A stretch of 64,000 bases of DNA from an uncultured Eubacteriales bacterium (GCA_934647945.1 CAKUFK010000001.1:62001-126000), one strand, 5' to 3'. Positions 16,106 to 25,279 are shown, counted from the first letter of the stretch. Translations and numbers: made by a program. The notes: generated by a model not told the origin, from the sequence alone.

Positions 16106-16882
16106 TCAGGAAATTTTTAGTTGGAGCCGGAATTTATCCGAAATCATGGCGATAAACTCTGAATTGGTGGGCTTGCCGCGTCCATTGTGGATGGTATAGC
16201 CGAAATAGGAGTTGAGAACATCCACGTCTCCCCTATCCCAGGCGACCTCGATCGCGTGCCGGATGGCGCGCTCCACCCGCGAGGAGGTGGTCCCGTGCTT
16301 CTTGGCGACGGCGGGATACAGGCGCTTCGTAACCGCGTTGATGATCTCCTCGTCTTCAATCGCCATGAGGATCGCGTCCCGTAAGTATTGATAGCCTTTG
16401 ATATGCGCCGGCACGCCGATCTGATGGATGATCTCCGTCACCCGGATTTCCAGGCTTCCCCCGGAGGAAACGGCCGGGGCGGGACGACGGAGCGCCTCAA
16501 GCTTCGGCTTGCCGCAGAGAGCCAGGATCCGTTCCGACATCTCTTCAGAGTCGAAGGGTTTTAATATATAGTAATCGGCGCCGGCCTGCATGGCCTCGCG
16601 TTCCAGATTGGGATTGTCATAGCTGGACATGACCATGAACTGCGGGGCATGGACTGGATGACTCGCCCGGATCCCCTTCATCACACCGATGGCGTCCAGA
16701 TGGGGCAGGAAGAAGTCCATCATCACCACATCGGGTTGGATATGGGTGATCGCGTCCATAATCTGCCGTCCGTCTTTTTCCACGGTTTCGACATCCAGGC
16801 TGTGCGAACGCATGGCCGCCGCGCAGGGGATCCCAAAGGCTTCGCTATTATCCGCCAGCAGTACCTTGATTTTCTTCTCCAT
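16106..16882 (-). CDS. spo0A: Sporulation master regulator Spo0A
   Basis: 258 residues: an N-terminal receiver with phospho-acceptor Asp56 in VVMMDFFLPHLDAIGVM, and the Spo0A C-terminal DNA-binding domain with GTTSSRVERAIRHAIEVAWD, which is diagnostic. In the acidic pocket the usual Asp-Asp pair reads Asp11-Asn12 (LLADNSEAFG), an unusual substitution at a Mg-binding position. The start at 16882 has GGAGGG upstream; a longer frame to 16921 has none. It follows spoIVB by about 195 nt and has its own promoter. Confidence 0.97.
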   Translation of the reverse strand: MEKKIKVLLADNSEAFGIPCAAAMRSHSLDVETVEKDGRQIMDAITHIQPDVVMMDFFLPHLDAIGVMKGIRASHPVHAPQFMVMSSYDNPNLEREAMQAGADYYILKPFDSEEMSERILALCGKPKLEALRRPAPAVSSGGSLEIRVTEIIHQIGVPAHIKGYQYLRDAILMAIEDEEIINAVTKRLYPAVAKKHGTTSSRVERAIRHAIEVAWDRGDVDVLNSYFGYTIHNGRGKPTNSEFIAMISDKFRLQLKIS

Positions 16883-16921
16883 TTTACAGAAAACCCTCCA
16901 TTCATTTTTTGCGACGCTCAT

Positions 16922-16950
16922 AGATTACCATAAAATGGAAATAAATGCAA
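16922..16950 (-). promoter_or_regulatory. SigmaA-type promoter of spo0A
   Basis: TTGCAT and TAATCT are spaced by 17 nt on the minus strand, with an extended TGG before the -10. It lies about 45 nt before the spo0A start. No clear 0A-box was seen nearby. Confidence 0.65.
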
Positions 16951-17076
16951 TAGTTTGGAAAAAGTTTTTTCTCCTTGTGGGGAAAAATAGAGATTGATGA
17001 AAGAAAAGCGAAGGAACCGGAGCGGGACTCCGTGCGTGGAGTCATCCCGCTCTGGTTCCAACCGCTGTTTCCATTC

Positions 17077-18318
17077 TCATGCCGCTCCTTGCTGCTGTTC
17101 CAGGGATTGCGCGACACTGTCCATGGTTTTGAGCATATTTTCCGCAAAAATCGCAAAGCCTTTGGTCGGATCGTTGACAAACACGTGGGTCACGGCTCCT
17201 ACGAGCATTCCATCCTGCAAAATCGGGGATCCGCTCATCCCCTGGACGATCCCGCCTGTCTGTTCGAGCAGTTCCTCGTCCGTAATAACGATCACCATAT
17301 TGCGGGTGGGAGCCGAATCGTTATACCGCACCTGATCGATGCGGATATCGTAGAGCTTGGGTGTCGTTCCATGGATGGTGGTCAATACCTGCGCCTGACC
17401 CGTGTGCACCTGTTGCTTCATGGCCACCGGTACCGCCTGGCCGTCGGCCGGGGCAGTGCTGAGCTCCCCGTATATCCCGGTTTCGCCGTTGGTACGAAGG
17501 CTGCCCAGCGATCCGGCCTCAAATCCGCCCCGCAGCTCTCCCGGCGTCCCGACGGCGCCCTTAACCACGCTGTAAATCCTGGCAGGTACGATTTCCCCGG
17601 AAGAGATCGGCAGGATTTCGCCGGTGTCGACATCACAAACCGCATGCCCCAATCCGCCGAACACTTGGCTTTCCGGATCGAAAAACGTCAATGTCCCGAT
17701 ACCAGCCGAGCTGTCCCGCACCCAAAGCCCCGCCTTCCAGCGGCTTTCATTGACCGAGAGCGCCGGTGTGAACCGGATATCGAAGGCGATATTGTCCCGC
17801 CGGATATGAAAGGTCATGGTTTTTCCACCCGACTCCTCCACAATGGACGCCACCTGCTCCGTCGTCGTCACAGTCTCGCCGTCAATGGACACGATAACAT
17901 CCCCGGTCTTGATCCCTGCCGACCGGGCGGGATTGAAAGGGCCCGTGGCGGTATCGACGTCCGACATGGATACCACCAGCACCCCGTCCGTATACATTTT
18001 GATTCCAAAGGGGACTCCACAGGGGATTACCAGCGGCTGATCCACCACCTTGACCTTGACGTCTTTGAGCGGAAACAGCCCAAACAGCTTGAGTGTTGCC
18101 TGATACGTGCTGCCGGCCGACAGCGCGGAAGCTCTTACCGACTGCCCCGTCGCGTTTTTCTGGTCTGTCACGCGGATCGCTCCCGGCAGCCGCAGCGGAT
18201 CCCCTGCCACGACATTGAACTGCTCCGGCGTGGAGCGGGACAGCATCGTCACGGCTGTCAGAACCAGGCCGCATAAAAAGGCGCAAACCACACTAATCGT
18301 TTGAATACATTTTTTCAT
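17077..18318 (-). CDS. spoIVB: SpoIVB sporulation signalling serine protease
   Basis: 413 residues: an N-terminal signal anchor (CIQTISVVCAFLCGLVLTAV), a PDZ domain (SAGIKTGDVIVSIDGETV), and an S55 peptidase domain with a conserved His in FGGLGHAVCD and the catalytic Ser in GIVQGMSGSPI. In sporulation SpoIVB is secreted from the forespore and triggers pro-sigmaK processing. The start at 18318 has GGAAGGAAG just upstream. It sits directly before spo0A as in most endospore formers, but recN, its usual upstream neighbour, lies 26 kb away. Confidence 0.96.
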   Translation of the reverse strand: MKKCIQTISVVCAFLCGLVLTAVTMLSRSTPEQFNVVAGDPLRLPGAIRVTDQKNATGQSVRASALSAGSTYQATLKLFGLFPLKDVKVKVVDQPLVIPCGVPFGIKMYTDGVLVVSMSDVDTATGPFNPARSAGIKTGDVIVSIDGETVTTTEQVASIVEESGGKTMTFHIRRDNIAFDIRFTPALSVNESRWKAGLWVRDSSAGIGTLTFFDPESQVFGGLGHAVCDVDTGEILPISSGEIVPARIYSVVKGAVGTPGELRGGFEAGSLGSLRTNGETGIYGELSTAPADGQAVPVAMKQQVHTGQAQVLTTIHGTTPKLYDIRIDQVRYNDSAPTRNMVIVITDEELLEQTGGIVQGMSGSPILQDGMLVGAVTHVFVNDPTKGFAIFAENMLKTMDSVAQSLEQQQGAA

Positions 18319-18603
18319 ACTCTTCCTTCCGTCCCTCATGATGCTGGCTGTGCGCGATTTGGACACGCGTTGCCTGTATTACTGTTCCACCGGAACGAAT
18401 GAGTATGAATAGGAATTTGACCCGAAAAGGTCATGGTTTTCCGGAAACGATTCCGGAGAATGGCCGAAAAGAGCCCCACAGCACACGATTCTATTTAAAA
18501 TTTGGAAAATATCAGAAGAAATTTACAAAAAAGAGTTGAAGCGGCGCTGAAATATGCTATACCGAAAGACGAACAGATGTTTATTTTGATGGGGGTGGTC
18601 CGC

Positions 18604-18981
18604 TTGAAGGTAGCCGTGGTCGGCAGCCGGCAGGCCGACGGACAGGCTGTGCGGCAGATCCTGCGCTATCTGCCCGCCAACGCCAGCGAAATCGTCAGCG
18701 GCGGCGCACAGGGGGTCGATGCCTTGGCGGCCCAGGTCGCCGCCCTGCTCGGTCTGCCGATGCGGATCTTTCCCCCTGACTTTGACCAATATGGGAAAAA
18801 GGCCCCGCTTGTCCGCAATACCGCTATCGTCCGGTATGCGGACCTGGTCCTGGCCTTTTGGGACGGCGCCTCCCACGGCACACAGCACGTGGTGGCCGAA
18901 TGCATCCGGCAGCAGAAGCCGGTCCGTCTCATATCTTTGGAGGGCGGCGGATCCTCGGAATCGAATGGGAGTCGTGTATGA
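18604..18981 (+). CDS. SLOG-family (DUF2493/YspA-like) nucleotide-binding protein
   Basis: About 125 residues with SLOG Rossmannoid motifs: KVAVVGSRQADG, IVSGGAQGVDALAAQ, PPDFDQYGKKAPLVRNTAIV and LVLAFWDGASHGTQHVV. This is the sub-group (DUF2493, related to DprA, LOG and YpsA) thought to bind nucleotide-derived ligands. The start is taken as TTG 18604, next to KVAVVGS, with a GGGGGTGG site; ATG codons at 18577 and 18589 are alternatives. The stop overlaps the next ATG as ATGA, so the two genes are coupled. Function unknown. Confidence 0.78.
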   Translation: MKVAVVGSRQADGQAVRQILRYLPANASEIVSGGAQGVDALAAQVAALLGLPMRIFPPDFDQYGKKAPLVRNTAIVRYADLVLAFWDGASHGTQHVVAECIRQQKPVRLISLEGGGSSESNGSRV

Positions 18982-19388
18982 GCATTATCAAAGGCACTGT
19001 CGAAGTCACCCTGAACCTCAGCAAATCCACCTGTTACTTTCTGCGCACCGGTAAATGTTCCCTGAGCGTCGTCCGGGACTTCGCCATGTCTGCGCCTGGA
19101 AAAATTTCAAAGAACGATCTGCTGTATTGTCCCCGGCTCTATCAGTCGATGAAAAACCGAAAAAGTAAGCCCGTCACGATCGTGCCATGCCAGTGCGGCC
19201 ATGGCCAGGTCGTGACGGGACAGCAGCGCGCCTGTATCGCCAGTCAGAAGCGCCTTGAACTGGAACTGAAAGCCGAGGGCGACGTCATTGAACCGGCGTG
19301 CAGCTTCTGCACCGGCCAGCTGACCTTCGAGAACAACCCCACCGGCCCGCGGGTCGTGACGGTCCGCGCCCTCGTCCACAACGATTGA
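18978..19388 (+). CDS. Cys-containing hypothetical protein coupled to the SLOG gene
   Basis: 136 residues with no recognised family. It has paired cysteines late in the chain (PCQCGHGQVV and ACSFCTGQLTF) that could bind a metal, a basic middle (SMKNRKSKPVT) and no membrane helix. The ATG overlaps the SLOG stop, with GGGAG 6 nt upstream, which supports translation. The pair sits alone on the plus strand between minus-strand operons. Confidence 0.62.
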   Translation: MSIIKGTVEVTLNLSKSTCYFLRTGKCSLSVVRDFAMSAPGKISKNDLLYCPRLYQSMKNRKSKPVTIVPCQCGHGQVVTGQQRACIASQKRLELELKAEGDVIEPACSFCTGQLTFENNPTGPRVVTVRALVHND

Positions 19389-19472
19389 CGCTCTTGAACG
19401 GTTGTGTTCATGCCGCAAGAGCCCCATACGCTCCGCCGCTGGGCGGCGAGCGGATATTGTTACGCCCATATG

Positions 19473-19511
19473 CAACACCCGGTCGTCCGATGTTCGGATG
19501 GCCGGGTGTTG
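19473..19511. terminator. Convergent-gene terminator
   Basis: Stem CAACACCCGGT with GCCGGGTGTTG (one wobble), extended by a CCGA/TCGG inner stem, between the ends of the SLOG pair (+) and the CmpB-like gene (-). T-runs are short, so efficiency is uncertain. Confidence 0.5.
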
Positions 19512-19521
19512 AAACGGTATA

Positions 19522-20439
19522 TCATTTTTTGTTCAGCCGATTCCGCCATTCGTCGAGCAGGCGGTTTTTCCCCGTGCCCTTTCCCGCGTCGGTACGGCGC
19601 ATACGCGGGAAGGCGCGCAGCAGTCGCTGCTGCTGGAAACGGGAGCGGAACAGCTCCTCCTGTCTGCGCTGCAGCTCCGCCACCAGCCCGGCCACGTGCC
19701 GCTTCTTTTCCTCCGGCGTCAGGGTGCGCCATGCATCCAGCCGCGCCTGGCGGCTGCTTTGGGCGGCGCGCTTCTTCGCCGCTCTTTTATCATACGCACT
19801 CTCAAGCCGCAGCAGGATATCCTCGGTCGGCAGCTCCAGATTCTCCAAATGCTCCTTGAGCACAGCGCCCAGCTTTTCGAGCTGTTCCAGGCGGTTCCCG
19901 ATGGACAGAGCCGCTTTGACCGAAACGACGGTATCGATGAGGAACAGCCCGGTCAGAGACACGGCCAGTATGTTTGGCAGAAGGGGCTGGAAACGGTACA
20001 GCCCTGTCGTCAAATCCTCAAATACGGGCTGTATCCCAAACACAAAAACCGCCGTCAGCAGCCCCCAACCGACCGAAATCCAAAAGCAGATCCGGCCGTT
20101 TATGTTCCACTTTTTATCCGAATAATCCCACCATCTGGCATGGAACAGCTTTTCCATCACCCATGAAGTGACATATTCCAGCGCCGAGGCGATGACCGCC
20201 CCGCATAGAAACACCAGCGGCACCGCGAGAAAAGGGGACGCGATCCCCCGCTTGATCGGGAGCAGAAAGGTGAAAATCAGCAGCGCCCCGCAGCCGTAAA
20301 TCGGGCAAATAGGGCCGTTCAAGAAGCCACGGTTGACGAACCGCCGCTCCTTGATGGAGCACTGGACCGTCTCCTGCGCCCAGCCCAGAAAGCTGTATAG
20401 AAAAAAGTAGAGCGCCATATCGGCAATCCCGTAAGGCAT
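19522..20439 (-). CDS. CmpB-family (PF06541-type) membrane protein
   Basis: 305 residues. The N-terminal half has about five hydrophobic helices and the family block LGWAQETVQCSIKERRFVNR followed by GFLNGPICPIYGCGALLI. The C-terminal third is soluble, helical and very rich in Arg, Lys and Glu. The family is annotated as 'putative ABC-transporter type IV' but has no proven transport role. The start at 20439 has a GGGGGCGGGAG site; a much longer upstream frame is the antisense of pgeF and is rejected. Confidence 0.82.
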   Translation of the reverse strand: MPYGIADMALYFFLYSFLGWAQETVQCSIKERRFVNRGFLNGPICPIYGCGALLIFTFLLPIKRGIASPFLAVPLVFLCGAVIASALEYVTSWVMEKLFHARWWDYSDKKWNINGRICFWISVGWGLLTAVFVFGIQPVFEDLTTGLYRFQPLLPNILAVSLTGLFLIDTVVSVKAALSIGNRLEQLEKLGAVLKEHLENLELPTEDILLRLESAYDKRAAKKRAAQSSRQARLDAWRTLTPEEKKRHVAGLVAELQRRQEELFRSRFQQQRLLRAFPRMRRTDAGKGTGKNRLLDEWRNRLNKK

Positions 20440-20450
20440 TCTCCCGCCCC

Positions 20451-21284
20451 CTATCGGTCTGCAATCGCGATGAACGCCGCCAAGCTGCCGCGCAGGGCCC
20501 CCGCGGCGCGATGTGACCAGAAAATATCCGGATGGCAGCGGGTACACAAGCCGGCGACGCTGATATGCTCCGGTTCTATGCCGGCCCCCGCGAGAACCCG
20601 CCGATTGACCTCCCACAGGTCGACGTCGTATTTGCCGGCGCCGCGCTCCCGTATGCAGCCGGCGCCTTCCCCCATGGCGGCGAATACGGAAGCCACAGGT
20701 TCGTCCACTTCGAAACAGCAGGCCCCGATGGACGGCCCGATTCCGGCTAAGATATCCTCCGGACGGCAGCCGTAATCCCGTGCCATCCGGTCCACGGTTA
20801 TCCGCCCAATCCGCGCCGCTGTACCTTTCCATCCCGCGTGGGATGTAGCCACAACTTTACGGACCGGATCGACGAAAAACAGCGGTACGCAGTCGGCATA
20901 CTGCGTACACAGTACCACGCCCGGCTCGTCGGTCAGCAGCCCATCGATGTCGGTATAGCCGCGCTCCCTCGTCACCCCACGACCCCGGTCGGCCGCTGTC
21001 GCGTTGTAGAGGTTGGTGTGGTGCTCCTGGGCCGAAACCACCACATCTTCCGCTTTCATGCCGAGATTTTCACAAAACAGGGCAAAATTTTCCCGGACCG
21101 CCGCCGCCTCATCCCCCCGGGTAAAGCTCAAGTTCATCGCGGAAAACGGCCCTCGGCTCACCCCGCCCAGCCGGGTGGAAAACCCGTGCCGGACAAACGG
21201 GACCGCGTCAAACGACGCAAAAGAATAGTACAGGGATCCCACGCCTTCACGAGGGGTCATCTGCGCAGATATCGGCAGCTGCAT
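20451..21284 (-). CDS. pgeF: PgeF/YfiH family protein (peptidoglycan editing factor / purine nucleoside phosphorylase)
   Basis: 277 residues with the YfiH metal site: VSAQEHHTNLY, LCTQYADCVPLFFVDP, ATSHAGWKGTAARI and RCHPDIFWSHR. These copper/zinc-binding proteins have been given laccase, purine nucleoside phosphorylase and peptidoglycan-editing activities. AAAGGAGG is just upstream of the ATG. It lies 236 nt after whiA; the gap contains no gene. Confidence 0.9.
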   Translation of the reverse strand: MQLPISAQMTPREGVGSLYYSFASFDAVPFVRHGFSTRLGGVSRGPFSAMNLSFTRGDEAAAVRENFALFCENLGMKAEDVVVSAQEHHTNLYNATAADRGRGVTRERGYTDIDGLLTDEPGVVLCTQYADCVPLFFVDPVRKVVATSHAGWKGTAARIGRITVDRMARDYGCRPEDILAGIGPSIGACCFEVDEPVASVFAAMGEGAGCIRERGAGKYDVDLWEVNRRVLAGAGIEPEHISVAGLCTRCHPDIFWSHRAAGALRGSLAAFIAIADR

Positions 21285-21521
21285 ACCCGCGCCTCCTTTA
21301 CTGAAAATATGGTTCCCAACGCCCTGAATCGGAATTTGCTGCTTGCCGGGAAAAGCGTTCCCCGATTTTCCAAAACCAGGTTTCGATGGGCCCGGTCGAC
21401 TCGACGGAACAACGCCACAGACGTTTTAACCGGGAGATCCGGAGAGAAAAGCCTCGGACCGGCCCAAATTTTCGGGCGGCTTGGTCCTGGGGCCTGGTGG
21501 TTCGTCTCCTCCCATATGGTA

Positions 21522-22409
21522 TTACAGCTTTTCTGCGAATTCCAGGATCCGCCGCAGCCGGTGGTTGACCCCCGAACGGGTGAGCGGCCGGTCGAGCGCC
21601 TCCCCCAGCTCCCGCAGGGAGAGCTCGGGGTTCTCGAGGCGGAGATAGGCAATCTCCCGCAGTTCCTCCGGCAGGGCGTCGAGCCCCACCGTCCGCTCGA
21701 TCTTCCGCAGCGCCTCGCTCTGGACCGCGGCGGCGGCGACGGTCTTATCGATGTTGGCGCTCTCACAGTTGGTAACCCGGTTGATATTGTTGCGGATATC
21801 CTTGACCATTTTGACGCCCATCAGCTCGAGGGCCGCCGAAGTGGCGCCCATCAAGGTCAGGCAGTCTTCGATGCTTTCGCTTTCCTTGAAATACACCACA
21901 TAGCCGCCGGCGCGGCGGGCCTGTTTGGCCGAAAGGCCCAGCTCCCGCAGCAAAGTGACGAGATCCCGGCTCAGATTGAGAAACGGGACGCTGAATTCCA
22001 GATGGTAGTCGACCTCGGGGTTGGTCATGGTCCCACAGGATAAAAAGGCCCCGCGGACAAAGGCCGCCGGGCATTGGTCGCATTCCAGGTTGGCCCGGTT
22101 GAGACGCACCCCCACATCCGTCGGCGCATGGCCGAACCGGCTGAGGATCCGCAGCCGATCCTCCCGCTCCGCGGCCGCGGCCGTATACAGGCCCTTTCCC
22201 TCCGTGACGGACAGCGGAATCCCGCCGGCCTCCCCGAGGACGGCGGCATACAAGCGGGCCACAGCCTCGTTCTCCGTCTGCAGCGAAACCGCGCGGGTGG
22301 AAAAGGCGTGGCCGAACTCGGCCAGCCCGTAGGCTTCGGCCATGCGGCAGCAGACCCGCTCCTCCTGGATCCCGGCCAGCTCGTGTTTCACATCCGACGA
22401 AAAAGACAT
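21522..22409 (-). CDS. whiA: DNA-binding protein WhiA
   Basis: 295 residues with the N-terminal LAGLIDADG-like fold (SFSSDVKHELAGI; RGAFLSCGTMTNPEVDYHLE) and a C-terminal helix-turn-helix (LSLRELGEALDRPLTRSGVN). WhiA affects cell division and chromosome segregation in Firmicutes and sporulation in actinobacteria. It follows rapZ by 15 nt. The usual intervening gene yvcK is missing. Confidence 0.96.
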   Translation of the reverse strand: MSFSSDVKHELAGIQEERVCCRMAEAYGLAEFGHAFSTRAVSLQTENEAVARLYAAVLGEAGGIPLSVTEGKGLYTAAAAEREDRLRILSRFGHAPTDVGVRLNRANLECDQCPAAFVRGAFLSCGTMTNPEVDYHLEFSVPFLNLSRDLVTLLRELGLSAKQARRAGGYVVYFKESESIEDCLTLMGATSAALELMGVKMVKDIRNNINRVTNCESANIDKTVAAAAVQSEALRKIERTVGLDALPEELREIAYLRLENPELSLRELGEALDRPLTRSGVNHRLRRILEFAEKL

Positions 22410-22424
22410 GGGATCCCCCGCCTT

Positions 22425-23285
22425 TCACAGCTTGGCAATGTCGCGGTGATTGACAATGACACGGTGTCCGCCTTCCCCAATGTGTTTGGCCAGCTCCTCG
22501 GTCAGGGTGACCGAGCGGTGCTTGCCGCCCGTACAGCCGATCGCGATGACCAGCTGGCTCTTCCCCTCATTGCAATACAGGGGAATCAGGTAGTCGATCA
22601 GATCGTACAGCCGCTTCTGGAATCCCCTGGTCTCCTCCCGGTCGAGCACGAAGGCCCGCACCGGCTGATCCAGCCCGGTCTGACGCTTGAGTTCATCCAC
22701 ATAAAAAGGATTGGGCAGGCATCGCACGTCCATGACGAGATCGGCCTCGGCCGGATAGCCGTATTTGAACCCGAAGGACATACACTGAATGGTCATCGCC
22801 TGAGAGGAATCCTCCATAAACAGCGAGGTGATCCGTTCCTTGAGCTGGGAGGTGGACAGATGGGAAGTATCCACCAGATAATCGGTGCGGGCCCGCACGG
22901 GTTTCAAAAGCAGGCGCTCGGCGGCGATCGCTTTGAGGACCGAGTTATCGTTCGCCGCGGCCAGCGGATGCTGCCGCCGGGTTTCCTTGTAGCGGCGGGC
23001 GAGCACCTGGTCGTCGCATTCCAGAAACAGGATTTTATAGTCGCCGCACTGGCGCTTGAGGTCGTCAAGGCCGTCGAACAGGTCGTTGAACAGTTCACCG
23101 CCCCGCACATCCATAACGATGGCGACTTTGGACAGCTTGTTCTGCGACTGCATGCACAGCTCCGCGAATTTGGGCAGGAGCTTCGGAGGCATGTTATCCA
23201 CGCAGTAAAAACCGATATCCTCGAGCGCATCCACGGCGCGGGATTTACCCGCACCGGACAGACCGGTCACAATGACGAATTCCAT
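22425..23285 (-). CDS. rapZ: RapZ/YvcJ nucleotide-binding protein
   Basis: 286 residues: Walker A GLSGAGKS at residues 8-15, YCVDNMPPKLL, the DTSHLSTSQLKE region, and a C-terminal AIGCTGGKHRSV motif. In E. coli RapZ is an adaptor for RNase E acting on GlmZ; in Bacillus YvcJ binds GTP. The start at 23285 has GAGAGGA upstream; a frame extending to 23435 runs through the intergenic region and is not supported. Confidence 0.95.
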   Translation of the reverse strand: MEFVIVTGLSGAGKSRAVDALEDIGFYCVDNMPPKLLPKFAELCMQSQNKLSKVAIVMDVRGGELFNDLFDGLDDLKRQCGDYKILFLECDDQVLARRYKETRRQHPLAAANDNSVLKAIAAERLLLKPVRARTDYLVDTSHLSTSQLKERITSLFMEDSSQAMTIQCMSFGFKYGYPAEADLVMDVRCLPNPFYVDELKRQTGLDQPVRAFVLDREETRGFQKRLYDLIDYLIPLYCNEGKSQLVIAIGCTGGKHRSVTLTEELAKHIGEGGHRVIVNHRDIAKL

Positions 23286-23367
23286 GGTTCGATCCTCTCT
23301 TTTCCGGAGCTCCGTACAGGGTGTTTTCCACATTTTGTCCGCCGGAACAGCCCAGGCCGTTCCTTTC

Positions 23368-24294
23368 CTATTCCCCGGCAATCCCCCGCCCGACCGGACG
23401 GACCTCCGGCTCCAGGCGGACACCGGTGCGTTCATACACGATCTCCCGGACCTGCCTCGACAGCTCCAGGATATCCGCGCAGGTGGCGCCGCCGGTGTTG
23501 ATGAGGAAACCCGCGTGTTTCTCGCTGACCTGCGCCCCGCCGACCCGTTTTCCCTTGAGCCCGCAGGCTTCGATCAGGGTGCCGGCGAAGTGCCCGGGCG
23601 GGCGCTTGAAAAAGCTGCCGGCGCTCGGGTATTCGAGGGGCTGCTTTTCCCTCCGGCGGGAAAGATAGTCCTCCATGCGGGCGGCGATAAACTCCCGTTT
23701 ATCCGATGTCAAGCGGAAACGGGCTTCCGTCACCACGCCGCCGGTCTTCATCAGCACACTGTGACGGTATCCGAGCTCCAGCTCTTCAGCCGCGGCCTCC
23801 CGCGTCTCCCCTGTCCGGGTGACCACCGTCACGCCGGTGAGCACATCGGCCATCTGGCCGCCATAGGCGCCGGCGTTCATGTACACCCCGCCGCCGACCG
23901 TCCCCGGGATGCCGAAGGCGAACTCCAGCCCTGACAGGGCCTGATCCCGGGCAAAGAGGCAGAGCTTTTTGACCGGCAGGCCGGCGGGACAGACAATCTC
24001 GCCCGCCTCCCCAGACGCCGGCGGGGCAGTGGTCTCGATTTTCAGCACCACGCCCTCGATTCCCTCATCGCTGACGAGGAGATTGCTGCCGTTGCCCATG
24101 ACAAAAACCGGTATCCCGGCCTCCCGGCACCTGTAAAGGACAGCGGCGGCTCCTTTGCCGTCCGGCACGGTGACGAACATATCCGCCGGGCCGCCGACCT
24201 TGAACGATGTGTGTCGGGACATAGGCTCCCCTTCCGCCACAGGATAGCCGAGGGAACGGAACGCCTCCGCCAGTCGTGTCAGTTGCACAGGCAT
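23368..24294 (-). CDS. murB: UDP-N-acetylenolpyruvoylglucosamine reductase MurB
   Basis: 308 residues, FAD-binding type. It has HTSFKVGGPADM, MGNGSNLLVSDEG, FGIPGTVGGGVYMNAGAYGG and YPSAGSFFKRP, where the Ser acts in protonation; this is the short type II form usual in Firmicutes. It catalyses the second committed step to UDP-MurNAc. The start at 24294 follows the glucokinase stop by about 30 nt; an in-frame ATG at 24339 would overlap glucokinase. Confidence 0.95.
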   Translation of the reverse strand: MPVQLTRLAEAFRSLGYPVAEGEPMSRHTSFKVGGPADMFVTVPDGKGAAAVLYRCREAGIPVFVMGNGSNLLVSDEGIEGVVLKIETTAPPASGEAGEIVCPAGLPVKKLCLFARDQALSGLEFAFGIPGTVGGGVYMNAGAYGGQMADVLTGVTVVTRTGETREAAAEELELGYRHSVLMKTGGVVTEARFRLTSDKREFIAARMEDYLSRRREKQPLEYPSAGSFFKRPPGHFAGTLIEACGLKGKRVGGAQVSEKHAGFLINTGGATCADILELSRQVREIVYERTGVRLEPEVRPVGRGIAGE

Positions 24295-24322
24295 GTCTCC
24301 TACCTTCACAAGATGGCGGGGC

Positions 24323-25279
24323 TCAGCCCGATACCGCATCCCGCAGGTTTGCGGCGCCGATAATCCCCGCGTCGTTGCCCAGCGTGGCTACACACAGCCG
24401 GGTCTGATGGGTGCTGAATTTGCTGTACCGTTCCTTGGCGATATGGGCCTCCAAGGGCTTCAGGAGGGTGTCGCCCTCCTTGCAGATCCCCCCGCCGATG
24501 CACAGCACCTCGGGCTGGAAGATGTTGATAACGTTGATCAGGCCGCAGGCGATATATTGGATATAGCGGTCCACGACCTTTTTCCCCACGACGTCCCCCG
24601 CCCGCATGGCGTCGAAGGCGGTCCGGCCGTCCACCTTGTCGAGGGTTCCGGCGATCCTCCACATCGCGCTGTCCGGATTCGCCACCATCGCCTGGCGGGT
24701 CTGGCGGATCAGGGCCGTGGCGGAAGCGTAAGCCTCCCAGCAGCCGTGGCGGCCGCAGGTACACAGCTCGCCGTCGACATTGATCACGATATGGCCGAGC
24801 TCGGCACCCGCGAAATTGAAGCCGCCGTAAATTTTGCCGCCTATGATGATGCCGCCGCCGACACCGGTGCCGAGAGTGATGCAGACACAGCTCTGCGTAC
24901 CCTTCGCGGCCCCGGCCAGCGCCTCGCCCAGCGCGGCGGCGTTGGCGTCGTTCTCAATGTATATGTCGAGGCCCAGCCGGTCATGCATCATCTGGCGCAG
25001 GGGGACGTTTTCAAAACGCAGGTTGTTGGCATATTCCACGATGCCGGTTTCCTCGTTGCAGGTGCCGGGGCTGCCGATGCCGACGTATGCAACTTCCTCC
25101 ATTCGGATGCCAGCGTCAGCCGCCGCCTCCCTGGCCATGCGGGCCATGTCGTCGACGATGGCCTCCGCCGACCGGGGCAGCGCCGTTTTGCATTTGGCCG
25201 TGCCGACGATATGGCAGCCGCTGTCCACGACACCCGCCTTGATATTGGTTCCGCCGAGATCGATGCCGATTGTATACAT
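24323..25279 (-). CDS. glk: ROK-family glucokinase
   Basis: 318 residues with ATP-binding TIGIDLGGTNIKAGVV, GIGSPGTCNEETG, catalytic IENDANAAALGE and the ROK zinc signature CTCGRHGCWEAYAS. The C-terminal CIGGGICKEGD matches glucokinases of Firmicutes. It is inserted between the PHP phosphatase and murB, an unusual place in the hprK-murB-rapZ-whiA cluster and fitting for a sugar-linked operon. Confidence 0.93.
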   Translation of the reverse strand: MYTIGIDLGGTNIKAGVVDSGCHIVGTAKCKTALPRSAEAIVDDMARMAREAAADAGIRMEEVAYVGIGSPGTCNEETGIVEYANNLRFENVPLRQMMHDRLGLDIYIENDANAAALGEALAGAAKGTQSCVCITLGTGVGGGIIIGGKIYGGFNFAGAELGHIVINVDGELCTCGRHGCWEAYASATALIRQTRQAMVANPDSAMWRIAGTLDKVDGRTAFDAMRAGDVVGKKVVDRYIQYIACGLINVINIFQPEVLCIGGGICKEGDTLLKPLEAHIAKERYSKFSTHQTRLCVATLGNDAGIIGAANLRDAVSG

